Below are positions 8,056 to 20,200 of a stretch of 64,000 bases of DNA, piece by piece (position 1 is the first letter of the stretch; the number at the start of each line of letters is the position of its first letter). Made by a program: the position numbers and the translations under genes. This DNA comes from Siphonodentalium dalli (taxonomy: Eukaryota > Mollusca > Scaphopoda > Gadilida > Siphonodentaliidae): positions 60,348,025 to 60,412,024 of the forward strand of contig CP136068.1 of the NCBI GenBank assembly GCA_032622095.1. The letters are read 5' to 3'. The notes beneath the pieces are model-generated. The model did no database searches. It saw only the letters and a list, made by a program, of their open reading frames with translations, and was not told the origin of the DNA.

Positions 8056-8253
8056 CGTATGGCATATTTTCTGGAAGTGGCATCTACAAGCTATCAGATC
8101 GACAACCTGTATGTACATCGTCATTGTTTACTTTGCCAATATTCAGCTAAAATGAAAAAAAATTGACATTCAAGTCAAAGTAATTTGTTTGCAAATTCAG
8201 CTATGGGTGGTGACAGAAAAGGGTTAATAAAGTAAGAACACAGACATATTTCG

Positions 8254-8270
8254 AATAAAATTTATTTATT
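8254..8270. terminator. Opposed poly(A) signals in each monomer
   Basis: AATAAA on the plus strand (8254-8259) is followed directly by TTTATT at 8261-8266 and 8265-8270, which is AATAAA on the minus strand. If transcribed from either side, the monomer could end transcripts here, 11 bases before the TATA box. Confidence 0.35.
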
Positions 8271-8271
8271 T

Positions 8272-8288
8272 TGACGTGGGTATATAAA
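8272..8288 (+). promoter_or_regulatory. Putative core promoter repeated in each monomer
   Basis: TGACGTGG (8272-8279) directly precedes TATATAAA (8281-8288). Initiation 25-32 bases downstream would fall in CATTTGGGCGACTTTC, about 30-40 bases before the cassette insertion point. In long monomers the transcript would run into the cassette; in short ones, straight into the next body. Confidence 0.35.
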
Positions 8289-11200
8289 TGGACGCAATAT
8301 AACATCATTTGGGCGACTTTCTTTACCTTCCAGTGATCACTATAGGTTACAATACACCAAATACAAATTAGTAGAGTGATTTCCCCTGGGACCCCCAAGC
8401 TAGGATCAGCATAAAAAAAATTCTGGCAGCTGAATGGTCAATGATACATGGATGAAAAGTGCACGAAAAAATGCACAGATGTGTTTCCCGTCGAGAAACA
8501 TCAAATATAACCACATGGTAAATGGTTATGGCTGTGCAAGTGGCGAATAATTTATGGGAGGTGTTTGTGTTTTTTTCGATGTCATTTTTTTCACAATTTT
8601 AAGGGTAGTGTGACGTTTGTCAAGCTCCAGTGTGATCTACCATGTTAACAAGTACTTTTTTGCACATTTCTGTGTGTCTAAAAGGACGTTCTTTAATTTC
8701 AAATACTCGTGCAGGGTCAAAGCTTTGCAACGAATATAGGCCAGCGGGATTTGTTAACACTGAGGCCTATGTAAATCATTTGGTGTATTGTAACCTATAG
8801 TGAAAAATGGTCGTTTTTCAGATTTCTGCTCTGAAACAAGTCCCGTGCTTATTATGCCCATGAAACAAATTGGAGACATAAAGCACGCGATACGACAGCT
8901 TATTTGGCGCCGGAGCCGTCCAATAAAATTACAAATTAACCCCTCTGATGCTATTTCTGCTTCTCGTTGTAGAACCGAAAATTACCATTTTCGACATATT
9001 TTTGGGCCCAATGGTGTCCCTTTAATGAATGTGAGACCATATTTGTTGGCGTCCGACATCCTAGATGAACGACAAGGCAGATTTGTCGGGTTTGGGCACG
9101 ACATGAGAGTAAAGCGTGACGTCAGATGGACCATACCCTAAAATGTGATGCAAAATCGGACCCGATTCGGGTCAAACTAAGTTGAATTGCCCCTGTTAGA
9201 TGACAGGTTGACAAAAAAGCCTACCATGGAAGTTTGCAGAAATGGTTCGACTATCCAACGCGCACAAATTTCGGCCAATAAATATATTCTTGTGACGGGA
9301 CAATTTTGATTTTCTGTCGATATTTTTCGAAAATTGTGTAGGTGCGCCCAATGTGAAACCTAAGTGCGCCCAATTCGCCTAGCGAATCGTATGGCATATT
9401 TTCTGGAAGTGGCATCTACAAGCTATCAGATCGACAACCTGTATGTACATCGTCATTGTTTACTTTGCCAATATTCAGCTAAAATGAAAAAAAATTGACA
9501 TTCAAGTCAAAGTAATTTGTTTGCAAATTCAGCTATGGGTGGTGACAGAAAAGGGTTAATAAAGTAAGAACACAGACATATTTCGAATAAAATTTATTTA
9601 TTTTGACGTGGGTATATAAATGGACGCAATATAACATCATTTGGGCGACTTTCTTTACCTTCCAGTGATCACTATAGGTTACAATACACCAAATACAAAT
9701 TAGTAGAGTGATTTCCCCTGGGACCCCAAGCTTGGATCAGCATAAAAAAAATTCTGGCAGCTGAATGGTCAATGATACATGGATGAAAAGTGCACGAAAA
9801 AATGCACAGATGTGTTTCCCGTCGAGAAACATCAAATATAACCACATGGTAAATGGTTATGGCTGTGCAAGTGGCGAATAATTTATGGGAGGTGTTTGTG
9901 TTTTTTTCGATGTCATTTTTTTCACAATTTTAAGGGTAGTGTGACGTTTGTCAAGCTCCAGTGTGATCTACCATGTTAACAAGTACTTTTTTGCACATTT
10001 CTGTGTGTCTAAAAGGACGTTCTTTAATTTCAAATACTCGTGCAGGGTCAAAGCTTTGCAACGAATATAGGCCAGCGGGATTTGTTAACACTGAGGCCTA
10101 TGTAAATCATTTGGTGTATTGTAACCTATAGTGAAAAATGGTCGTTTTTCAGATTTCTGCTCTGAAACAAGTCCCGTGCTTATTATGCCCATGAAACAAA
10201 TTGGAGACATAAAGCACGCGATACGACAGCTTATTTGGCGCCGGAGCCGTCCAATAAAATTACAAATTAACCCCTCTGATGCTATTTCTGCTTCTCGTTG
10301 TAGAACCGAAAATTACCATTTTCGACATATTTTTGGGCCCAATGGTGTCCCTTTAATGAATGTGAGACCATATTTGTTGGCGTCCGACATCCTAGATGAA
10401 CGACAAGGCAGATTTGTCGGGTTTGGGCACGACATGAGAGTAAAGCGTGACGTCAGATGGACCATACCCTAAAATGTGATGCAAAATCGGACCCGATTCG
10501 GGTCAAACTAAGTTGAATTGCCCCTGTTAGATGACAGGTTGACAAAAAAGCCTACCATGGAAGTTTGCAGAAATGGTTCGACTATCCAACGCGCACAAAT
10601 TTCGGCCAATAAATATATTCTTGTGACGGGACAATTTTGATTTTCTGTCGATATTTTTCGAAAATTGTGTAGGTGCGCCCAATGTGAAACCTAAGTGCGC
10701 CCAATTCGCCTAGCGAATCGTATGGCATATTTTCTGGAAGTGGCATCTACAAGCTATCAGATCGACAACCTGTATGTACATCGTCATTGTTTACTTTGCC
10801 AATATTCAGCTAAAATGAAAAAAAATTGACATTCAAGTCAAAGTAATTTGTTTGCAAATTCAGCTATGGGTGGTGACAGAAAAGGGTTAATAAAGTAAGA
10901 ACACAGACATATTTCGAATAAAATTTATTTATTTTGACGTGGGTATATAAATGGACGCAATATAACATCATTTGGGCGACTTTCTTTACCTTCCAGTGAT
11001 CACTATAGGTTACAATACACCAAATACAAATTAGTAGAGTGATTTCCCCTGGGACCCCCAAGCTAGGATCAGCATAAAAAAAATTCTGGCAGATGAATGG
11101 TCAATGATACATGGATGAAAAGTGCACGAAAAAATGCACAGATGTGTTTCCCGTCGAGAAACATCAAATATAACCACATGGTAAATGGTTATGGCTGTGC

Positions 11201-14200
11201 AAGTGGCGAATAATTTATGGGAGGTGTTTGTGTTTTTTTCGATGTCATTTTTTTCACAATTTTAAGGGTAGTGTGACGTTTGTCAAGCTCCAGTGTGATC
11301 TACCATGTTAACAAGTACTTTTTTGCACATTTCTGTGTGTCTAAAAGGACGTTCTTTAATTTCAAATACTCGTGCAGGGTCAAAGCTTTGCAACGAATAT
11401 AGGCCAGCGGGATTTGTTAACACTGAGGCCTATGTAAATCATTTGGTGTATTGTAACCTATAGTGAAAAATGGTCGTTTTTCAGATTTCTGCTCTGAAAC
11501 AAGTCCCGTGCTTATTATGCCCATGAAACAAATTGGAGACATAAAGCACGCGATACGACAGCTTATTTGGCGCCGGAGCCGTCCAATAAAATTACAAATT
11601 AACCCCTCTGATGCTATTTCTGCTTCTCGTTGTAGAACCGAAAATTACCATTTTCGACATATTTTTGGGCCCAATGGTGTCCCTTTAATGAATGTGAGAC
11701 CATATTTGTTGGCGTCCGACATCCTAGATGAACGACAAGGCAGATTTGTCGGGTTTGGGCACGACATGAGAGTAAAGCGTGACGTCAGATGGACCATACC
11801 CTAAAATGTGATGCAAAATCGGACCCGATTCGGGTCAAACTAAGTTGAATTGCCCCTGTTAGATGACAGGTTGACAAAAAAGCCTACCATGGAAGTTTGC
11901 AGAAATGGTTCGACTATCCAACGCGCACAAATTTCGGCCAATAAATATATTCTTGTGACGGGACAATTTTGATTTTCTGTCGATATTTTTCGAAAATTGT
12001 GTAGGTGCGCCCAATGTGAAACCTAAGTGCGCCCAATTCGCCTAGCGAATCGTATGGCATATTTTCTGGAAGTGGCATCTACAAGCTATCAGATCGACAA
12101 CCTGTATGTACATCGTCATTGTTTACTTTGCCAATATTCAGCTAAAATGAAAAAAAATTGACATTCAAGTCAAAGTAATTTGTTTGCAAATTCAGCTATG
12201 GGTGGTGACAGAAAAGGGTTAATAAAGTAAGAACACAGACATATTTCGAATAAAATTTATTTATTTTGACGTGGGTATATAAATGGACGCAATATAACAT
12301 CATTTGGGCGACTTTCTTTACCTTCCAGTGATCACTATAGGTTACAATACACCAAATACAAATTAGTAGAGTGATTTCCCCTGGGACCCCCAAGCTAGGA
12401 TCAGCATAAAAAAAATTCTGGCAGCTGAATGGTCAATGATACATGGATGAAAAGTGCACGAAAAAATGCACAGATGTGTTTCCCGTCGAGAAACATCAAA
12501 TATAACCACATGGTAAATGGTTATGGCTGTGCAAGTGGCGAATAATTTATGGGAGGTGTTTGTGTTTTTTTCGATGTCATTTTTTTCACAATTTTAAGGG
12601 TAGTGTGACGTTTGTCAAGCTCCAGTGTGATCTACCATGTTAACAAGTACTTTTTTGCACATTTCTGTGTGTCTAAAAGGACGTTCTTTAATTTCAAATA
12701 CTCGTGCAGGGTCAAAGCTTTGCAACGAATATAGGCCAGCGGGATTTGTTAACACTGAGGCCTATGTAAATCATTTGGTGTATTGTAACCTATAGTGAAA
12801 AATGGTCGTTTTTCAGATTTCTGCTCTGAAACAAGTCCCGTGCTTATTATGCCCATGAAACAAATTAGAGACATAAAGCACGCGATACGACAGCTTATTT
12901 GGCGCCGGAGCCGTCCAATAAAATTACAAATTAACCCCTCTGATGCTATTTCTGCTTCTCGTTGTAGAACCGAAAATTACCATTTTCGACATATTTTTGG
13001 GCCCAATGGTGTCCCTTTAATGAATGTGAGACCATATTTGTTGGCGTCCGACATCCTAGATGAACGACAAGGCAGATTTGTCGGGTTTGGGCACGACATG
13101 AGAGTAAAGCGTGACGTCAGATGGACCATACCCTAAAATGTGATGCAAAATCGGACCCGATTCGGGTCAAACTAAGTTGAATTGCCCCTGTTAGATGACA
13201 GGTTGACAAAAAAGCCTACCATGGAAGTTTGCAGAAATGGTTCGACTATCCAACGCGCACAAATTTCGGCCAATAAATATATTCTTGTGACGGGACAATT
13301 TTGATTTTCTGTCGATATTTTTCGAAAATTGTGTAGGTGCGCCCAATGTGAAACCTAAGTGCGCCCAATTCGCCTAGCGAATCGTATGGCATATTTTCTG
13401 GAAGTGGCATCTACAAGCTATCAGATCGACAACCTGTATGTACATCGTCATTGTTTACTTTGCCAATATTCAGCTAAAATGAAAAAAAATTGACATTCAA
13501 GTCAAAGTAATTTGTTTGCAAATTCAGCTATGGGTGGTGACAGAAAAGGGTTAATAAAGTAAGAACACAGACATATTTCGAATAAAATTTATTTATTTTG
13601 ACGTGGGTATATAAATGGACGCAATATAACATCATTTGGGCGACTTTCTTTACCTTCCAGTGATCACTATAGGTTACAATACACCAAATACAAATTAGTA
13701 GAGTGATTTCCCCTGGGACCCCCAAGCTAGGATCAGCATAAAAAAAATTCTGGCAGATGAATGGTCAATGATACATGGATGAAAAGTGCACGAAAAAATG
13801 CACAGATGTGTTTCCCGTCGAGAAACATCAAATATAACCACATGGTAAATGGTTATGGCTGTGCAAGTGGCGAATAATTTATGGGAGGTGTTTGTGTTTT
13901 TTTCGATGTCATTTTTTTCACAATTTTAAGGGTAGTGTGACGTTTGTCAAGCTCCAGTGTGATCTACCATGTTAACAAGTACTTTTTTGCACATTTCTGT
14001 GTGTCTAAAAGGACGTTCTTTAATTTCAAATACTCGTGCAGGGTCAAAGCTTTGCAACGAATATAGGCCAGCGGGATTTGTTAACACTGAGGCCTATGTA
14101 AATCATTTGGTGTATTGTAACCTATAGTGAAAAATGGTCGTTTTTCAGATTTCTGCTCTGAAACAAGTCCCGTGCTTATTATGCCCATGAAACAAATTGG

Positions 14201-17200
14201 AGACATAAAGCACGCGATACGACAGCTTATTTGGCGCCGGAGCCGTCCAATAAAATTACAAATTAACCCCTCTGATGCTATTTCTGCTTCTCGTTGTAGA
14301 ACCGAAAATTACCATTTTCGACATATTTTTGGGCCCAATGGTGTCCCTTTAATGAATGTGAGACCATATTTGTTGGCGTCCGACATCCTAGATGAACGAC
14401 AAGGCAGATTTGTCGGGTTTGGGCACGACATGAGAGTAAAGCGTGACGTCAGATGGACCATACCCTAAAATGTGATGCAAAATCGGACCCGATTCGGGTC
14501 AAACTAAGTTGAATTGCCCCTGTTAGATGACAGGTTGACAAAAAAGCCTACCATGGAAGTTTGCAGAAATGGTTCGACTATCCAACGCGCACAAATTTCG
14601 GCCAATAAATATATTCTTGTGACGGGACAATTTTGATTTTCTGTCGATATTTTTCGAAAATTGTGTAGGTGCGCCCAATGTGAAACCTAAGTGCGCCCAA
14701 TTCGCCTAGCGAATCGTATGGCATATTTTCTGGAAGTGGCATCTACAAGCTATCAGATCGACAACCTGTATGTACATCGTCATTGTTTACTTTGCCAATA
14801 TTCAGCTAAAATGAAAAAAAATTGACATTCAAGTCAAAGTAATTTGTTTGCAAATTCAGCTATGGGTGGTGACAGAAAAGGGTTAATAAAGTAAGAACAC
14901 AGACATATTTCGAATAAAATTTATTTATTTTGACGTGGGTATATAAATGGACGCAATATAACATCATTTGGGCGACTTTCTTTACCTTCCAGTGATCACT
15001 ATAGGTTACAATACACCAAATACAAATTAGTAGAGTGATTTCCCATGGGACCCCCAAGCTAGGATCAGCATAAAAAAAATTCTGGCAGCTGAATGGTCAA
15101 TGATACATGGATGAAAAGTGCACGAAAAAATGCACAGATGTGTTTCCCGTCGAGAAACATCAAATATAACCACATGGTAAATGGTTATGGCTGTGCAAGT
15201 GGCGAATAATTTATGGGAGGTGTTTGTGTTTTTTTCGATGTCATTTTTTTCACAATTTTAAGGGTAGTGTGACGTTTGTCAAGCTCCAGTGTGATCTACC
15301 ATGTTAACAAGTACTTTTTTGCACATTTCTGTGTGTCTAAAAGGACGTTCTTTAATTTCAAATACTCGTGCAGGGTCAAAGCTTTGCAACGAATATAGGC
15401 CAGCGGGATTTGTTAACACTGAGGCCTATGTAAATCATTTGGTGTATTGTAACCTATAGTGAAAAATGGTCGTTTTTCAGATTTCTGCTCTGAAACAAGT
15501 CCCGTGCTTATTATGCCCATGAAACAAATTGGAGACATAAAGCACGCGATACGACAGCTTATTTGGCGCCGGAGCCGTCCAATAAAATTACAAATTAACC
15601 CCTCTGATGCTATTTCTGCTTCTCGTTGTAGAACCGAAAATTACCATTTTCGACATATTTTTGGGCCCAATGGTGTCCCTTTAATGAATGTGAGACCATA
15701 TTTGTTGGCGTCCGACATCCTAGATGAACGACAAGGCAGATTTGTCGGGTTTGGGCACGACATGAGAGTAAAGCGTGACGTCAGATGGACCATACCCTAA
15801 AATGTGATGCAAAATCGGACCCGATTCGGGTCAAACTAAGTTGAATTGCCCCTGTTAGATGACAGGTTGACAAAAAAGCCTACCATGGAAGTTTGCAGAA
15901 ATGGTTCGACTATCCAACGCGCACAAATTTCGGCCAATAAATATATTCTTGTGACGGGACAATTTTGATTTTCTGTCGATATTTTTCGAAAATTGTGTAG
16001 GTGCGCCCAATGTGAAACCTAAGTGCGCCCAATTCGCCTAGCGAATCGTATGGCATATTTTCTGGAAGTGGCATCTACAAGCTATCAGATCGACAACCTG
16101 TATGTACATCGTCATTGTTTACTTTGCCAATATTCAGCTAAAATGAAAAAAAATTGACATTCAAGTCAAAGTAATTTGTTTGCAAATTCAGCTATGGGTG
16201 GTGACAGAAAAGGGTTAATAAAGTAAGAACACAGACATATTTCGAATAAAATTTATTTATTTTGACGTGGGTATATAAATGGACGCAATATAACATCATT
16301 TGGGCGACTTTCTTTACCTTCCAGTGATCACTATAGGTTACAATACACCAAATACAAATTAGTAGAGTGATTTCCCCTGGGACCCCCAAGCTAGGATCAG
16401 CATAAAAAAAATTCTGGCAGCTGAATGGTCAATGATACATGGATGAAAAGTGCACGAAAAAATGCACAGATGTGTTTCCCGTCGAGAAACATCAAATATA
16501 ACCACATGGTAAATGGTTATGGCTGTGCAAGTGGCGAATAATTTATGGGAGGTGTTTGTGTTTTTTTCGATGTCATTTTTTTCACAATTTTAAGGGTAGT
16601 GTGACGTTTGTCAAGCTCCAGTGTGATCTACCATGTTAACAAGTACTTTTTTGCACATTTCTGTGTGTCTAAAAGGACGTTCTTTAATTTCAAATACTCG
16701 TGCAGGGTCAAAGCTTTGCAACGAATATAGGCCAGCGGGATTTGTTAACACTGAGGCCTATGTAAATCATTTGGTGTATTGTAACCTATAGTGAAAAATG
16801 GTCGTTTTTCAGATTTCTGCTCTGAAACAAGTCCCGTGCTTATTATGCCCATGAAACAAATTAGAGACATAAAGCACGCGATACGACAGCTTATTTGGCG
16901 CCGGAGCCGTCCAATAAAATTACAAATTAACCCCTCTGATGCTATTTCTGCTTCTCGTTGTAGAACCGAAAATTACCATTTTCGACATATTTTTGGGCCC
17001 AATGGTGTCCCTTTAATGAATGTGAGACCATATTTGTTGGCGTCCGACATCCTAGATGAACGACAAGGCAGATTTGTCGGGTTTGGGCACGACATGAGAG
17101 TAAAGCGTGACGTCAGATGGACCATACCCTAAAATGTGATGCAAAATCGGACCCGATTCGGGTCAAACTAAGTTGAATTGCCCCTGTTAGATGACAGGTT

Positions 17201-20200
17201 GACAAAAAAGCCTACCATGGAAGTTTGCAGAAATGGTTCGACTATCCAACGCGCACAAATTTCGGCCAATAAATATATTCTTGTGACGGGACAATTTTGA
17301 TTTTCTGTCGATATTTTTCGAAAATTGTGTAGGTGCGCCCAATGTGAAACCTAAGTGCGCCCAATTCGCCTAGCGAATCGTATGGCATATTTTCTGGAAG
17401 TGGCATCTACAAGCTATCAGATCGACAACCTGTATGTACATCGTCATTGTTTACTTTGCCAATATTCAGCTAAAATGAAAAAAAATTGACATTCAAGTCA
17501 AAGTAATTTGTTTGCAAATTCAGCTATGGGTGGTGACAGAAAAGGGTTAATAAAGTAAGAACACAGACATATTTCGAATAAAATTTATTTATTTTGACGT
17601 GGGTATATAAATGGACGCAATATAACATCATTTGGGCGACTTTCTTTACCTTCCAGTGATCACTATAGGTTACAATACACCAAATACAAATTAGTAGAGT
17701 GATTTCCCCTGGGACCCCCAAGCTAGGATCAGCATAAAAAAAATTCTGGCAGCTGAATGGTCAATGATACATGGATGAAAAGTGCACGAAAAAATGCACA
17801 GATGTGTTTCCCGTCGAGAAACATCAAATATAACCACATGGTAAATGGTTATGGCTGTGCAAGTGGCGAATAATTTATGGGAGGTGTTTGTGTTTTTTTC
17901 GATGTCATTTTTTTCACAATTTTAAGGGTAGTGTGACGTTTGTCAAGCTCCAGTGTGATCTACCATGTTAACAAGTACTTTTTTGCACATTTCTGTGTGT
18001 CTAAAAGGACGTTCTTTAATTTCAAATACTCGTGCAGGGTCAAAGCTTTGCAACGAATATAGGCCAGCGGGATTTGTTAACACTGAGGCCTATGTAAATC
18101 ATTTGGTGTATTGTAACCTATAGTGAAAAATGGTCGTTTTTCAGATTTCTGCTCTGAAACAAGTCCCGTGCTTATTATGCCCATGAAACAAATTAGAGAC
18201 ATAAAGCACGCGATACGACAGCTTATTTGGCGCCGGAGCCGTCCAATAAAATTACAAATTAACCCCTCTGATGCTATTTCTGCTTCTCGTTGTAGAACCG
18301 AAAATTACCATTTTCGACATATTTTTGGGCCCAATGGTGTCCCTTTAATGAATGTGAGACCATATTTGTTGGCGTCCGACATCCTAGATGAACGACAAGG
18401 CAGATTTGTCGGGTTTGGGCACGACATGAGAGTAAAGCGTGACGTCAGATGGACCATACCCTAAAATGTGATGCAAAATCGGACCCGATTCGGGTCAAAC
18501 TAAGTTGAATTGCCCCTGTTAGATGACAGGTTGACAAAAAAGCCTACCATGGAAGTTTGCAGAAATGGTTCGACTATCCAACGCGCACAAATTTCGGCCA
18601 ATAAATATATTCTTGTGACGGGACAATTTTGATTTTCTGTCGATATTTTTCGAAAATTGTGTAGGTGCGCCCAATGTGAAACCTAAGTGCGCCCAATTCG
18701 CCTAGCGAATCGTATGGCATATTTTCTGGAAGTGGCATCTACAAGCTATCAGATCGACAACCTGTATGTACATCGTCATTGTTTACTTTGCCAATATTCA
18801 GCTAAAATGAAAAAAAATTGACATTCAAGTCAAAGTAATTTGTTTGCAAATTCAGCTATGGGTGGTGACAGAAAAGGGTTAATAAAGTAAGAACACAGAC
18901 ATATTTCGAATAAAATTTATTTATTTTGACGTGGGTATATAAATGGACGCAATATAACATCATTTGGGCGACTTTCTTTACCTTCCAGTGATCACTATAG
19001 GTTACAATACACCAAATACAAATTAGTAGAGTGATTTCCCCTGGGACCCCCAAGCTAGGATCAGCATAAAAAAAATTCTGGCAGCTGAATGGTCAATGAT
19101 ACATGGATGAAAAGTGCACGAAAAAATGCACAGATGTGTTTCCCGTCGAGAAACATCAAATATAACCACATGGTAAATGGTTATGGCTGTGCAAGTGGCG
19201 AATAATTTATGGGAGGTGTTTGTGTTTTTTTCGATGTCATTTTTTTCACAATTTTAAGGGTAGTGTGACGTTTGTCAAGCTCCAGTGTGATCTACCATGT
19301 TAACAAGTACTTTTTTGCACATTTCTGTGTGTCTAAAAGGACGTTCTTTAATTTCAAATACTCGTGCAGGGTCAAAGCTTTGCAACGAATATAGGCCAGC
19401 GGGATTTGTTAACACTGAGGCCTATGTAAATCATTTGGTGTATTGTAACCTATAGTGAAAAATGGTCGTTTTTCAGATTTCTGCTCTGAAACAAGTCCCG
19501 TGCTTATTATGCCCATGAAACAAATTAGAGACATAAAGCACGCGATACGACAGCTTATTTGGCGCCGGAGCCGTCCAATAAAATTACAAATTAACCCCTC
19601 TGATGCTATTTCTGCTTCTCGTTGTAGAACCGAAAATTACCATTTTCGACATATTTTTGGGCCCAATGGTGTCCCTTTAATGAATGTGAGACCATATTTG
19701 TTGGCGTCCGACATCCTAGATGAACGACAAGGCAGATTTGTCGGGTTTGGGCACGACATGAGAGTAAAGCGTGACGTCAGATGGACCATACCCTAAAATG
19801 TGATGCAAAATCGGACCCGATTCGGGTCAAACTAAGTTGAATTGCCCCTGTTAGATGACAGGTTGACAAAAAAGCCTACCATGGAAGTTTGCAGAAATGG
19901 TTCGACTATCCAACGCGCACAAATTTCGGCCAATAAATATATTCTTGTGACGGGACAATTTTGATTTTCTGTCGATATTTTTCGAAAATTGTGTAGGTGC
20001 GCCCAATGTGAAACCTAAGTGCGCCCAATTCGCCTAGCGAATCGTATGGCATATTTTCTGGAAGTGGCATCTACAAGCTATCAGATCGACAACCTGTATG
20101 TACATCGTCATTGTTTACTTTGCCAATATTCAGCTAAAATGAAAAAAAATTGACATTCAAGTCAAAGTAATTTGTTTGCAAATTCAGCTATGGGTGGTGA

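Larger units (their letters stand above)
7468..8344 (+). repeat. Reference 877-bp monomer body
   Basis: The part common to every monomer, from GTGAAAAATGG to GTGATCACTATA. Visible motifs: AATAAA in CCAATAAAATTAC about 120 bases in; a perfect CRE palindrome TGACGTCA (7785-7792); hairpin GACCCG-ATT-CGGGTC (7827-7841); a doubled GTGCGCCCAAT (8010-8020, 8032-8042) next to hairpin ATTCGC-CTA-GCGAAT (8041-8055); AATAAA on both strands (8254-8270); and a TATA box (8281-8288). The GTG-initiated 113-codon open frame at 7468-7809 is not called as a gene. Its first ATG is 17 codons in, and copies differ at replacement sites (Gly/Arg, Lys/Glu, Asn/Lys) as freely as at silent ones. Confidence 0.85.

Noticed and set aside
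8201-8398. A 65-codon minus-strand open frame in long monomers
   Set aside because: It crosses the junction of body and cassette, so it exists only because of the insertion. It has no recognisable domain, and it is absent as such from short monomers.
8338-8803. Cassette as a CACTA (EnSpm-type) transposon, since both ends read CACTATAGG
   Set aside because: CACTA elements are bordered by matching 3-bp duplications outside CACTA; here the outer flanks are GAT and AAA. The empty site also keeps the whole CACTATAGTG, so CACTA belongs to the target and not to the element.
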